From NCBI RefSeq assembly GCF_016757735.1, contig NZ_CP068439.1, positions 806,001 through 870,000 on the forward strand: 64,000 nt of DNA, given 5' to 3'. The position numbers and the translations under genes were made by a program. Below, piece by piece: positions 9,411 to 18,585 of the stretch; position 1 is the stretch's first letter, and each line of letters starts with the position of its first letter. Below the pieces are notes generated by a model, which was not told where the DNA came from, searched no databases, and worked only from the letters and a program-made list of their open reading frames with translations. The stretch is from Aequorivita iocasae. GTDB taxonomy: Bacteria > Bacteroidota > Bacteroidia > Flavobacteriales > Flavobacteriaceae.

Positions 9411-10181
9411 ATGACTTTAAGCTTCAATAACACTTCTATCTATTACGAAACCTACGGAAATGGTCCAGCGATTATTTTGCTTCACGGTTTTTTGGAAAGC
9501 TCTACCATGTGGAAACCGTTGATTCCAGATCTATCAAGGAATAATCACGTAATTACAATTGATTTTCCCGGCCACGGAAAGAGTAGCATTGTTTCTGAAA
9601 TACATACTATGGAATTAATGGCAGAAGTTGTGGATGCAGTACTTCAAAAGCTACAAATTGCGTCAGCAACGTTAATAGGACACTCGATGGGCGGCTATGT
9701 TACTTTGGCCTATGCCGAGATGTTTTCTGAAAAAGTTGACAAATTGATTCTCCTCAATTCCACACCTGCCGCAGATTCCGAAGAACGAAAGGCCAACCGC
9801 AATCGGGCTTTAAAGATTGTCGATCAGAATTTGCAAGCATATATCAGTATGGCTATTGGCAACCTATTTGCGGAATCTTCACGTGAAAGATTTGCGACAG
9901 AAATTGAAACTTTAAAAAGTGAAGCCTATTCTTTTCCGGCAAAAGGCATAAAAGCTGCCATTCAAGGGATGCGGAACCGAGAAGACAGAACTGAAATTTT
10001 AAAAAATTTTGAAAAGAAGAAATATATGATTCTGGCTGAAGAAGATCCTATTTTACCGGTCTCAGAAGCAAAACAGTTAGCCATGCAATGTAATTGTAAT
10101 ACAAAAATTATTGAAGGAGGGCATATGAGTTTGATAGAAAACCAGAGTTTTATTATTGAATATTTACTTTTAATCGGATAA
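9411..10181 (+). CDS. Alpha/beta hydrolase
   Basis: 256 residues. The oxyanion-hole motif LLHGFLESS lies near residue 24 and the nucleophile elbow GHSMGGY has Ser92. An acid position (AEEDPILP) and a late His (EGGHMSLIE) complete a plausible triad. The overall form resembles the MenH/BioH/haloperoxidase-like group of small cytoplasmic hydrolases. The physiological substrate cannot be named from sequence. It starts 7 bp after the T run of the pepP terminator, leaving very little room for its own promoter. Confidence 0.88.
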   Translation: MTLSFNNTSIYYETYGNGPAIILLHGFLESSTMWKPLIPDLSRNNHVITIDFPGHGKSSIVSEIHTMELMAEVVDAVLQKLQIASATLIGHSMGGYVTLAYAEMFSEKVDKLILLNSTPAADSEERKANRNRALKIVDQNLQAYISMAIGNLFAESSRERFATEIETLKSEAYSFPAKGIKAAIQGMRNREDRTEILKNFEKKKYMILAEEDPILPVSEAKQLAMQCNCNTKIIEGGHMSLIENQSFIIEYLLLIG

Positions 10182-10244
10182 AAGTTGTATTTTATCTAAA
10201 AAAAAGTTAATATTGGTAAATAAACCCCAATTAATTTAACAATT

Positions 10245-10490
10245 ATGGAGAAAATTATGCCCCAAAGCGGAACTCCAATCTTAAGCCTTGTCTGTACGGC
10301 ATTTGGCCATGATTACATTGTAACCCGCAAAATTACCGACCACATTAGTGAATATAAATGTGCTTGTTGCGGCAAAGAGGTTTCCAACAGCTATTCCGGT
10401 AAATTTGAAGCACTTACTTTTAAACAACGCGAAGTAAACGAATGTTTGTCTACTTTTTTTAGAAAAAAGAAAAAGCTTTCAATCCATTAA
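10245..10490 (+). CDS. Small Cys-rich (possible zinc-binding) protein
   Basis: 81 residues, no signal peptide. A Cys near residue 17 followed by GHDY, then a CACCGKE segment near residues 39-45, suggests a small zinc-binding fold (C-x4-H ... C-x2-C). The C-terminus is basic (FRKKKK). I do not recognise a named function. Family members of this size with a 'C..FGH ... C..CG' pattern occur in flavobacteria and some phages. Codon use is like its neighbours. The only in-frame alternative start is the Met at residue 5. Confidence 0.6.
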   Translation: MEKIMPQSGTPILSLVCTAFGHDYIVTRKITDHISEYKCACCGKEVSNSYSGKFEALTFKQREVNECLSTFFRKKKKLSIH

Positions 10491-10577
10491 AAAAAGCGTG
10501 CCAAATTACTTTAGAACATCTTCCCTTTAAGTAAGGGAATAGGGCTCTCTTATGCCTAACCCAAACTTTCTTAAATT

Positions 10578-11633
10578 CTATTCGTCGCCTTTTAATGCAT
10601 TCCAACCGCGTGCAATCAAAGGTATTTTTGTTCCCGCACGGCTAATTAAATGTATCCCCTCCTTTTCATCGGTTATGTGTCCAATAACTGTTAAATGTGG
10701 GTTTGCCTTTATTTTGGGAAAATCTTCCGTGCTAATTGTGAAGAGCAATTCATAATCCTCACCTCCGCTCAAGGCTATTGTAGTACTGTCAAGGTTAAAC
10801 TCCTCGCAAGCGGAAATAACTTGTGGATCTAATGGAATTTTATCTTCGTATAAGTTGCAACCAACCTTTGAGTTTTTGCAGATGTGCAATATTTCTGAGG
10901 AAAGTCCATCGCTAATATCAATCATTGCGGTAGGTTTCACGCCAAGTTCCTTTAATAGATTTGGAATATCTTTTCTAGCCTCTGGTTTTAATTGACGTTC
11001 TACCAAATAGGCGTAGGGCTCCAAATCTGCCTTTGAGTTTGGGTTCACCTTAAAAACTTCCTTTTCGCGCTCCAAGATCTGAAGCCCCATATAGGCTCCA
11101 CCCAGATCGCCGGTCACAACCAATAAATCATTTTCTTTGGCTCCACTTCTATAGATTGCCTCGCCTTTATTTACGGTTCCTAAAGCTGTAATGCTTATCA
11201 GCAATCCTCTAGTTGACGATGTGGTGTCACCACCTACAACATCTACGTTGTAAATTTTTGCTGCAGTCTGAACGCCTGCATATAATATTTCCAAAGCTTC
11301 CACAGGAAATCTGTTTGAAACCGCAATACTCACGGTTATTTGAGTGGGTTCGGCATTCATGGCATATACATCTGAAAGATTTACAATAACGGCCTTATAC
11401 CCTAAATGCTTTAAGGGGACATAGCTTAAATCAAAATGTACTCCTTCCAACAGTAAATCAGTAGTTACCACTATTTCTTTTTTCGAATCAGCGGAAATAA
11501 CAGCTGCATCATCGCCAATTCCTTTTACGGTTGACTTTTGTTTTATTTTGAAGTTTTTGGTCAGATGGTCAATAAGCCCAAATTCGCCCAAATTTGAAAT
11601 GCTCGTGTGGGAATTGTCTTTGTTTTCAAACAT
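10578..11633 (-). CDS. thiL: Thiamine-monophosphate kinase
   Basis: 351 residues from the ATG at 11633. ThiL phosphorylates thiamine monophosphate to thiamine diphosphate, the last step of cofactor synthesis. Typical motifs are present: FGLIDHLT, IGDDAAVI, TTDLLLEGVHFDLSY, VNLSDVYAM, VVGGDTTSS, MIDISDGLSSEI and ALSGGEDYELLFTI. A longer frame to 11714 exists, but a good promoter (TTG-N18-TATTTTTG, 11659-11687) lies inside that extension and ThiL proteins normally begin close to 'LGEFGLI', so 11633 is preferred. No thiamine pyrophosphate riboswitch is apparent upstream. Confidence 0.93.
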   Translation of the reverse strand: MFENKDNSHTSISNLGEFGLIDHLTKNFKIKQKSTVKGIGDDAAVISADSKKEIVVTTDLLLEGVHFDLSYVPLKHLGYKAVIVNLSDVYAMNAEPTQITVSIAVSNRFPVEALEILYAGVQTAAKIYNVDVVGGDTTSSTRGLLISITALGTVNKGEAIYRSGAKENDLLVVTGDLGGAYMGLQILEREKEVFKVNPNSKADLEPYAYLVERQLKPEARKDIPNLLKELGVKPTAMIDISDGLSSEILHICKNSKVGCNLYEDKIPLDPQVISACEEFNLDSTTIALSGGEDYELLFTISTEDFPKIKANPHLTVIGHITDEKEGIHLISRAGTKIPLIARGWNALKGDE

Positions 11634-11658
11634 ATTGCAGGTTTCTAAAAGATTTTTG

Positions 11659-11687
11659 CAAAAATACACTAACATAACCAATAACAA
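11659..11687 (-). promoter_or_regulatory. thiL promoter, TTG-N18-TATTTTTG
   Basis: The best promoter match in the window. On the minus strand TTG at 11687-11685 is followed after 18 bp by TATTTTTG at 11666-11659, as expected for the Bacteroidota primary sigma factor. It sits 26 bp before the chosen thiL start and decides that start. Confidence 0.65.
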
Positions 11688-11834
11688 GAAGCTTCTGCAT
11701 ACTTTAAGATACACTTAGGATTTTTGATTAACAGTAACCCTAAGTAATATTATACTAATATTTAACCTTTTGCGTTTGTAAAATAGGCTATAATATAGTT
11801 ACATTTAGCCCTTTTTAAAACTTATACCTTACAC

Positions 11835-13244
11835 ATGAAAAGATTACTACCCCTTTTAGCAGTATTATTGAGTGCAATAACATTTGCACAAACCCCTTGT
11901 CAAAATGGAAATGCTGGACCTTATCCGTGTAACGGATTGGACCTTCAATCGCGAATTGGCCTAAATGTTTTTGGAACTGACCGCGGAAACGATTCTTGGG
12001 GGTGGACTGATCCACAAGACGGAAAAGAATATGCCCTTATGGGCTTAGGAAACGGTACTGCCTTTGTGGATATTACCGATCCCGTAAACCCCATCTATCT
12101 TGGAAAGCTTCCAACACATACGGATCCAAGCACCTGGAGAGATATTAAAGTATATAACAATTACGCTTTTATAGTAAGTGAAGCTAGTGGACACGGAATT
12201 CAAGTTTTTGACTTAACGCGTTTGCGCAATGTCTCGAATGCTCCTGAGACTTTTACTGAAGATGCACATTACAACGGTTTTGGGCATTGCCATAATTTGG
12301 TTATTAATGAAGAAACCGGTTACGCATATGGAGTAGGCACAAGTTCCTTCAGCGGAGGCCCTCACTTTGTCAATATTCAAGACCCATTAAATCCTGTAGC
12401 GGCAGGTGGATTTAGCGGAGACAATTACTGTCACGATGCCCAAGTAGTTATCTACAATGGCCCTGATACAGATTACACTGGACGTGAAATCTTCTTTGGA
12501 AGTAATGAAGATAGAGTATCCATTGTAGATGTAACCAACAAGTCTAACCCAATTGGAATATCTAATGGTTTTTACAGTAGTGTAGATTATACCCACCAAG
12601 GCTGGCTTACTGAAGACCAGCGCTACTTTATAATTGGAGACGAATTGGACGAATCTGCGTTTGGATTTAATACCAGAACCATAATTTTTGATGTAACCGA
12701 CCTTGACAACCCAGTAGTTCATTTTGAATATGAAGCCGATAATGAGGCCATAGACCATAATGGATACGTAAAAGGAGATGAGTTTTATCTTGCCAGCTAC
12801 CGTGCAGGCTTAAGAGTTTTTGATATCAGCAATATTGGCGGCGAAGAAATGGTTGAAACTAAATTTTTTGACACCTATCCAAACAATAACTCTACAAACT
12901 TTGACGGAGCTTGGAGTGTTTATCCTTATTTCGCCAGTGGTAATATTGTAATCAGTGATATTGACAGAGGACTCTTTATAGTTAGGGATTCTTCATTAGG
13001 AGTAAATGAAAACGCCACTTCAAATTTTGCAATCTACCCAAACCCTGCAAAAGATATTGTAAATATTACGTCTAAAACAGAACTTATAAACCAAGTTGAA
13101 ATCTTCAATATGCTCGGACAAAAAGTGTTGGATCTAAGTTTTGACCAAAATCTTTCAGAAAATGTGGATGTTTCAAACCTTCAAGCTGGTATGTATGTAA
13201 TGAAGGTTAATGCTTCTACGACAAAACGATTGCTAATAGACTAA
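11835..13244 (+). CDS. T9SS-sorted LVIVD propeller protein (choice-of-anchor B family)
   Basis: 469 residues. A signal peptide (MKRLLPLLAVLLSAITFAQ) precedes LVIVD-type blades such as GTAFVDITDPVNPIYLGKLP, GIQVFDLTRLRNV, PHFVNIQDPLNPVAAGGF and RVSIVDVTNKSNPIG. The opening (Trp/Gly-rich, GWTDPQDGKEYALMG) is typical of the 'choice-of-anchor B' group. The last 75 residues are a type A T9SS sorting domain (IYPNPAKDIVNI, VEIFNMLGQKV, GMYVMKV). The protein is therefore exported to the cell surface. It starts a same-strand run with the propeller lipoprotein, MbnP and MbnH genes, separated by 20, 32 and 6 bp, which suggests an operon and a joint role. Confidence 0.88.
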   Translation: MKRLLPLLAVLLSAITFAQTPCQNGNAGPYPCNGLDLQSRIGLNVFGTDRGNDSWGWTDPQDGKEYALMGLGNGTAFVDITDPVNPIYLGKLPTHTDPSTWRDIKVYNNYAFIVSEASGHGIQVFDLTRLRNVSNAPETFTEDAHYNGFGHCHNLVINEETGYAYGVGTSSFSGGPHFVNIQDPLNPVAAGGFSGDNYCHDAQVVIYNGPDTDYTGREIFFGSNEDRVSIVDVTNKSNPIGISNGFYSSVDYTHQGWLTEDQRYFIIGDELDESAFGFNTRTIIFDVTDLDNPVVHFEYEADNEAIDHNGYVKGDEFYLASYRAGLRVFDISNIGGEEMVETKFFDTYPNNNSTNFDGAWSVYPYFASGNIVISDIDRGLFIVRDSSLGVNENATSNFAIYPNPAKDIVNITSKTELINQVEIFNMLGQKVLDLSFDQNLSENVDVSNLQAGMYVMKVNASTTKRLLID

Positions 13245-13264
13245 AAAAATTGTTTATCCCCATT

Positions 13265-14617
13265 ATGCTAATTTTTAAAAACTCCAAATTAAAAGCACTT
13301 TCTTTACTGCTTACTATTCCGCTATTTTTATTTTCCTGTGGAAAGGATGATGGCAACGAGCCCGAACCAGAAATAAATGGCGAAATAGAGCTTGTGAAGA
13401 CCTATGGGGGCAGCGGCATTGATGAAGCAGTTTCTATTATAGAAGCCAATGATGGAAGCTACATGGTGCTTGGCACCACGCGAAGCACTGATGGTGATGT
13501 AACAGGCAGAAGCGGTACCGACAGTGACTTTTGGCTCGTTAAAATTGCCAAAACTGGCGATATTATTTGGAGCAAAACCTACGGAGGCAGCGATGATGAA
13601 AGTGCCTCTCGCATAACCAAAACAAATGACGGTGGCTACCTTTTAAGCGGGTTTACTACAAGTAATGATGGAGACGTTTCTGAAAATGAAGGATTTCAAG
13701 ATTATTGGGTGGTAAAGGTTGACGCAGCCGGCACTATATTATGGGAAGAAAATTTTGGTTTTTCTGGAAGCGACCAAGCCTATAAAGCTTTTCAAACTTC
13801 AGACGGAGGGTATTTTGTAACCGGCTTTTTTGACGTTTCCGCAAGTGGTGGGGGCGGAAATGACGTGGGCAGAGGAACCCTTCACGGAGTTGGTGAATTT
13901 TGGGGCATAAAACTCAAAGCAGATGGCACCAAAGAATGGCGACGTTACTTTGGGGGCACCAATAACGACAGAAGCTATGACGCTGTTGAAACGGATGATG
14001 GCGGTTTTTTAATGACAGGCACTTCAGAAAGCGTTGATTTTGACAAAACCGATCCGAAAGGAACTTATGATTATTGGGCAGTAAGATTGACAGCTACAGG
14101 AGATTTGGTCTGGACCAAATCTTTTGGCGGCAATGAGATAGACAATTCTTATGCCTCAATAAAAACCCAGGACGGTAACTATATTATGGTGGGAGACTCT
14201 AGGAGTGCCGACCAAGACGTGACTTCCCCCCGTGGAAATGCCGATGCATGGATGGTAAAATTTGATGACAATGGCAGTAAAATTTGGCAAAAATCGTTCG
14301 GTGGTTCACAATTTGATACCGCACATAGTATTGTGCAGCGTTCCAATGGAGATTACATTCTTTCCGGACACAGCAGAAGCAATGATATAGACTTAACAAC
14401 AAATAATGGTGTTAACGATGCCTGGATTTTTGTAGTGGATGAAAACGGAGTCTTGAAATTTCAGAAAAGCATTGGCGGCTCCGGATTGGATTTTGCCTCG
14501 GAAGCTATCGAAACCACTGATAATAAAATTGTAGCAGTAGGTAATACAGAAAGCAACGATGTGGATATCCCAATGAATAAAGGCTCTAAAGATTTTTTAT
14601 TAATTAAACTAAAATAA
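13265..14617 (+). CDS. Lipoprotein made of seven propeller-like repeats
   Basis: 450 residues from the ATG at 13265 (a TTG at 13250 is also in frame). A lipobox with Cys25 (LFLFSCGKDD) marks a lipoprotein. The mature protein is seven consecutive repeats of about 57-65 residues, each starting GG(S/T/N)..D and running through a 'DGGYL..G' core, a 'D.DV' turn and a final 'D.W.VK.D..G...W.K.F' strand. Seven such units suggest a complete seven-bladed beta-propeller. No sorting domain is present; lipidation provides anchoring. It lies between the LVIVD protein and MbnP genes. No catalytic function is recognised. Confidence 0.82.
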   Translation: MLIFKNSKLKALSLLLTIPLFLFSCGKDDGNEPEPEINGEIELVKTYGGSGIDEAVSIIEANDGSYMVLGTTRSTDGDVTGRSGTDSDFWLVKIAKTGDIIWSKTYGGSDDESASRITKTNDGGYLLSGFTTSNDGDVSENEGFQDYWVVKVDAAGTILWEENFGFSGSDQAYKAFQTSDGGYFVTGFFDVSASGGGGNDVGRGTLHGVGEFWGIKLKADGTKEWRRYFGGTNNDRSYDAVETDDGGFLMTGTSESVDFDKTDPKGTYDYWAVRLTATGDLVWTKSFGGNEIDNSYASIKTQDGNYIMVGDSRSADQDVTSPRGNADAWMVKFDDNGSKIWQKSFGGSQFDTAHSIVQRSNGDYILSGHSRSNDIDLTTNNGVNDAWIFVVDENGVLKFQKSIGGSGLDFASEAIETTDNKIVAVGNTESNDVDIPMNKGSKDFLLIKLK

Positions 14618-14649
14618 AATCAACATTTAAAAACCCATTAATTTAACCT

Positions 14650-15489
14650 ATGAAAAAATTAGCTTTATTACTTATATTGGCATTTATTGCTTTTGGTTGC
14701 AGCAATAATGACGATGATTCATCACCTGAAGTCCTGGGATGTACCGATCCAAATTCCTTGAATTACAATCCAGATGCCACTAAAGATGACGACTCGTGTG
14801 TGTATGAAAAAAATGTCACTTTTGCATTTACACAAAATTGGGCAGGAACACCTGTGACTGCAGCTGATTTTAACTCATCAGTGTATCAAAATCAAGCTGG
14901 AAATTACCTATCTATTTCAAAACTTCGCTATTTAATTTCAAGAATATCTCTCCATAAAGCGGATGGCACAACAGTTGATTTTCTAGAATATAATTTAGTT
15001 GATTTAACCGACCCTTCAACTTTAACACTATCGCCAGCATTAAATGTGATTACGGGAGATTATACTGGAATTTCCTTTATTTATGGTTTTAATCAAGCAG
15101 ACAATATGAGCGGAGCTTACCCAGACTTGAATGCCGCAAACTGGAACTGGCCATCAATGCTTGGTGGTGGATATCATTTTATGCAAATGGAAGGATCATT
15201 TGATGACGCAGCCGGAGCACCTCAACCGTACGCATATCACCATGGTACCGCAAGAGTAAGCGAAGGAGTTTTTGAGCAAAATTTTATTGCTTTTGAATTT
15301 GACCAAAACTTTACCATAACCGATGATGCAACCATTGAAATTAAAATGGATATTTCAGAATGGTATAAAAACCCACTCACTTGGGATTTAAATGACCGCA
15401 GCGTTGATTTAATGATGAACTATCTTGCCCAAAAAGACATGCAAAGAAATGGCGCCACTGTTTTTAGCATTGGTGAGATTACACAGTAA
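14650..15489 (+). CDS. MbnP-like lipoprotein (putative copper-binding)
   Basis: 279 residues with a lipobox (Cys17, AFGCSNN). Residues about 31-52 contain the small 'GCTDPxxxNYNPxAT.DD.SC' module common in exported Bacteroidota proteins. The rest matches the MbnP family: KLRYLISRISLHKADG near the start and the Trp/Gly/His-rich stretch NWNWPSMLGGGYHFMQMEGS, followed by a conserved HHGT. MbnP proteins in methanotrophs are partners of the di-heme enzyme MbnH, which oxidises a Trp of MbnP to kynurenine for copper binding. The MbnH-like gene follows after 6 bp, which strongly supports this call. Which Trp would be modified here is inference. Confidence 0.83.
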   Translation: MKKLALLLILAFIAFGCSNNDDDSSPEVLGCTDPNSLNYNPDATKDDDSCVYEKNVTFAFTQNWAGTPVTAADFNSSVYQNQAGNYLSISKLRYLISRISLHKADGTTVDFLEYNLVDLTDPSTLTLSPALNVITGDYTGISFIYGFNQADNMSGAYPDLNAANWNWPSMLGGGYHFMQMEGSFDDAAGAPQPYAYHHGTARVSEGVFEQNFIAFEFDQNFTITDDATIEIKMDISEWYKNPLTWDLNDRSVDLMMNYLAQKDMQRNGATVFSIGEITQ

Positions 15490-15495
15490 TTAAAA

Positions 15496-16596
15496 ATGAA
15501 GGAACGGTCCATGCAAATGTTTCGATTAATATTTGGATTGCTAGCCTTGAGCTTGGTTACAGCTTGTTCAAGCGATCCAGATCCCGTGGAACCTAGTGAA
15601 GACTATACACCCACTCCGAAACCATTGACCGTTCCTCCCATTTTTGAACGTTTATTGCCCCCCCCAACTATTCCTGCAGACAATCCCCAGACCGTAGAAG
15701 GGATTGCGCTGGGGAAAAAATTATTTTTTGACCCCATCCTCTCTGGAGATGGAACCCAAGCCTGCGCATCTTGCCACAAGCCGGCAAATTCATTTACCGA
15801 CGATTTACAATTCAGCGTGGGGATAGATGGAATTGAGGGAACACGCAATTCTATGCCGCTTTTTAATATGGCATGGAATGGAAATGAAAAGTTCTTTTGG
15901 GACGGCCGTGCTACGAGTATTGAAGCACAAGCGCTAGAACCCGTAACCAATCCTATTGAAATGCACAATACCTGGGAAAATGCAGTGGCAAGTTTACAGG
16001 GCCATGCAACCTATCCCGAATTATTCTACAAAGCATTTGGAACGAGAAATATTACAAAAGAGCTAACCGCTAAAGCAATTGCGCAATTTGAGCGTACGCT
16101 AATTTCCGCAAATTCTCCATTTGACAAATATTTGCAGGGAGAAGGTACCCTTACGCCTCAAGAACTGAATGGTTTTCAAATATTCATGGATGAAACCCGA
16201 GGCGATTGCTTCCACTGCCACGGAAACGAAAACAGCCCCTTGTGGACCGATAATATTTTTCACAACAATGGTCTTGATGCAATTATCACAGACAAAGGTC
16301 TAGGCAATGTTACCGGAGACCCCAGCCAAGATGGATGGTTTAAATCTCCTTCTTTACGAAACCTGGCCTATACAGCTCCTTACATGCACGATGGCCGCTT
16401 TGCTACTTTGGATGAAGTGATAAACCATTATAGCGAAGGTCTTGTGTACTCACCAACAATTGATCCCCTTATGAAAGCGGTATCTCGAGGTGGGGTACAA
16501 TTATCAGAATCTGAAAAAGCAGACTTAAAAGCTTTTCTTCTTTCGCTTTCAGACCCTTCGTTTATCAATAATCCAGATTTTCAGGATCCAAATTGA
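15496..16596 (+). CDS. MbnH/MauG-like di-heme cytochrome c protein (lipoprotein)
   Basis: 366 residues. A lipobox is present (LSLVTACSS, Cys24), so it is probably anchored on the outside of a membrane. Two c-type heme sites are visible, CASCH (90-94) and CFHCH (238-242). The FFWDGRA motif around Trp135 is conserved in bacterial di-heme peroxidases and MauG, where that Trp lies between the hemes, and TAPYMHDGRF (293-302) is typical of the C-terminal domain. It could be a cytochrome c peroxidase, but the MbnP-like partner gene 6 bp upstream argues for an MbnH-type Trp-oxidising role. In-frame ATGs at 15511 and 15517 are alternative starts. Confidence 0.86.
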   Translation: MKERSMQMFRLIFGLLALSLVTACSSDPDPVEPSEDYTPTPKPLTVPPIFERLLPPPTIPADNPQTVEGIALGKKLFFDPILSGDGTQACASCHKPANSFTDDLQFSVGIDGIEGTRNSMPLFNMAWNGNEKFFWDGRATSIEAQALEPVTNPIEMHNTWENAVASLQGHATYPELFYKAFGTRNITKELTAKAIAQFERTLISANSPFDKYLQGEGTLTPQELNGFQIFMDETRGDCFHCHGNENSPLWTDNIFHNNGLDAIITDKGLGNVTGDPSQDGWFKSPSLRNLAYTAPYMHDGRFATLDEVINHYSEGLVYSPTIDPLMKAVSRGGVQLSESEKADLKAFLLSLSDPSFINNPDFQDPN

Positions 16597-16714
16597 TATT
16601 TTAAGCTTTTTCAGCTTTAAAGAATTACAAAACCTACTTGTTAATTATTGTTTAAAACTATTGCTCTATAGTTTTAAAATCCCGCATCTGTATGGTTAAA
16701 AGTGCGAATTGATG

Positions 16715-16722
16715 TATATTTG
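16715..16722 (+). promoter_or_regulatory. -7 element TATATTTG of the suf operon
   Basis: Exact TAnnTTTG match 26 bp before the first suf gene, in the 152-bp gap after the MbnH gene. No clear -33 TTG is present. Confidence 0.45.
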
Positions 16723-16748
16723 CCGTCTAATTTAGAATTAATCTACAT

Positions 16749-17078
16749 ATGGTTAAGATAAGCGAAAGCGCCAAAACAAAAATCGCGCAATTGATGGCGG
16801 AAGAAGGCTTCAATATTGCCGAGGATTTTGTGCGCGTGGGCGTGAAAAGTGGTGGCTGTTCTGGATTGAGCTACGAATTGAAGTTTGATCACAATTTAGG
16901 CGAAAACGACAAGCTTTTTGAAGAAGACCAAGTAAAAATAGCCATCGACAAAAAGAGCTTTTTATATTTAGTAGGCACCACTCTTGAATACAGTGGAGGC
17001 CTGAATGGAAAAGGATTTGTGTTCAATAACCCAAATGCAAATCGCACCTGTGGCTGCGGTGAGTCTTTTTCACTTTAA
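16749..17078 (+). CDS. sufA: A-type Fe-S carrier protein (HesB/IscA/SufA family)
   Basis: 109 residues, the standard length. The three cluster-binding cysteines are present: Cys37 in SGGCSG and Cys101/Cys103 in the terminal CGCGESF. The protein transfers iron-sulfur clusters from the SUF scaffold to client proteins in the cytoplasm. It is the first gene of the suf operon, with sufB following after 14 bp. Whether it should be called SufA or an ErpA/IscA-type carrier cannot be settled from sequence alone; the operon position favours SufA. Confidence 0.92.
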   Translation: MVKISESAKTKIAQLMAEEGFNIAEDFVRVGVKSGGCSGLSYELKFDHNLGENDKLFEEDQVKIAIDKKSFLYLVGTTLEYSGGLNGKGFVFNNPNANRTCGCGESFSL

Positions 17079-17092
17079 AAAAATTAATGAGG

Positions 17093-18541
17093 ATGAGCAA
17101 GTATACCGAAGACGATTTAAAGAAAGAACTGGAAACCAAGGAGTATGAATATGGTTTTTATACCGATATAGAGTCTGACACCTTCCCGGTTGGATTGAAC
17201 GAAGAAATTGTACGCGCTATTTCAAAAAAGAAAGAAGAACCCGAATGGATGACTGAATGGCGCCTGGAATCTTTCCGCTATTGGCAGGAAATGGTAGAGC
17301 CAGATTGGGCAAACGTACATTATGAAAAACCCAACTTCCAGAATATTTCCTATTATTCCGCACCAAACAAAAAGCCAAAATACAACAGTATTGATGAAGT
17401 TGATCCCGAACTGTTGGACACTTTCAAAAGGCTCGGAATTTCTTTGGACGAACAAAAAAAACTAGCTGGAGTAGCTGTAGATATTGTAATGGATTCTGTT
17501 TCGGTTACAACTACCTTTAAAAAAACCTTGGCGGAAAAAGGAATTATTTTTTGCTCTATTTCCGAGGCTATAAAAGAACACCCAGAATTGGTAAAAAAAT
17601 ACCTAGGAACTGTAGTGCCACAACGGGATAATTTTTATGCCGCTTTAAACAGCGCTGTTTTCAGTGATGGTTCTTTTTGCTACATACCAAAAGGAGTTCG
17701 TTGCCCAATGGAGCTTTCTACCTATTTCAGAATTAACCAAGCGGGCACGGGACAATTTGAAAGAACCCTGGTTATTGCAGATGAAGGAAGCTATGTAAGC
17801 TATTTGGAAGGCTGTACGGCTCCCAGCCGTGATGAAAATCAATTGCATGCCGCAGTGGTGGAATTGATCGCTCTGGACGATGCCGAAATAAAATATTCAA
17901 CCGTACAAAACTGGTTTCCCGGAAATAAGGAAGGTAAGGGTGGTGTTTACAATTTTGTTACCAAAAGAGGCCTATGTGAAAAAAACGCAAAAATCTCTTG
18001 GACACAGGTGGAAACCGGAAGCGCAGTTACTTGGAAATACCCAAGTTGTGTGTTAAAGGGCGATAATTCTATAGGTGAATTTTATTCAATTGCCGTTACC
18101 AACAATTTTCAACAGGCAGATACGGGAACAAAAATGATACACATTGGCAAAAACACAAAAAGTACCATTATTTCCAAAGGCATATCAGCTGGAAAATCAC
18201 AGAACAGCTATCGCGGATTGGTAAAGATTATGCCAAATGCAGACAATGCCCGCAATTTTTCCCAATGTGACTCATTGTTAATGGGCAACAGTTGTGGAGC
18301 ACATACCTTTCCCTACATTGAGGCCAAAAACAAAACTGCCCAAATAGAACATGAGGCTACTACAAGTAAAATTGGTGAAGACCAAATTTTCTATTGCAAC
18401 CAGCGTGGAATTGAAACCGAAAAGGCCATTGCTCTTATAGTAAATGGTTTCAGCAAGGAAGTGTTAAACAAACTCCCGATGGAGTTTGCTGTAGAGGCCC
18501 AGAAACTTTTAGAAATCAGTCTGGAAGGATCGGTTGGATAA
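17093..18541 (+). CDS. sufB: Fe-S cluster assembly scaffold protein SufB
   Basis: 482 residues from the ATG at 17093, which gives the usual MSKYTEDDL opening (the ATG at 17087 adds two residues). SufB forms the SufBC2D scaffold on which clusters are built. Typical SufB features are RVPQRDN-like [69 protein letters not shown] and the late [12 protein letters not shown] and [21 protein letters not shown] blocks with the conserved Cys. The gene is on the plus strand with sufC, sufD and sufS, and is separated from sufC by a small lipoprotein gene. Confidence 0.95.
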   Translation: MSKYTEDDLKKELETKEYEYGFYTDIESDTFPVGLNEEIVRAISKKKEEPEWMTEWRLESFRYWQEMVEPDWANVHYEKPNFQNISYYSAPNKKPKYNSIDEVDPELLDTFKRLGISLDEQKKLAGVAVDIVMDSVSVTTTFKKTLAEKGIIFCSISEAIKEHPELVKKYLGTVVPQRDNFYAALNSAVFSDGSFCYIPKGVRCPMELSTYFRINQAGTGQFERTLVIADEGSYVSYLEGCTAPSRDENQLHAAVVELIALDDAEIKYSTVQNWFPGNKEGKGGVYNFVTKRGLCEKNAKISWTQVETGSAVTWKYPSCVLKGDNSIGEFYSIAVTNNFQQADTGTKMIHIGKNTKSTIISKGISAGKSQNSYRGLVKIMPNADNARNFSQCDSLLMGNSCGAHTFPYIEAKNKTAQIEHEATTSKIGEDQIFYCNQRGIETEKAIALIVNGFSKEVLNKLPMEFAVEAQKLLEISLEGSVG

Positions 18542-18585
18542 CAATTTATTGAGATATATAAAAATTTAAAAAACGGCTATATTTT

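Noticed and set aside
10521-10539. TTCCCTT/AAGGGAA hairpin between the small Cys-rich gene and thiL
   Set aside because: The arms can pair, but there is no T run on either strand, so a terminator cannot be supported.
11634-11714. N-terminal extension of thiL
   Set aside because: The extension contains a good promoter and lacks family resemblance.
15496-16596. Ordinary cytochrome c peroxidase
   Set aside because: Not excluded by motifs, but the adjacent MbnP-like gene makes an MbnH-type role more likely.
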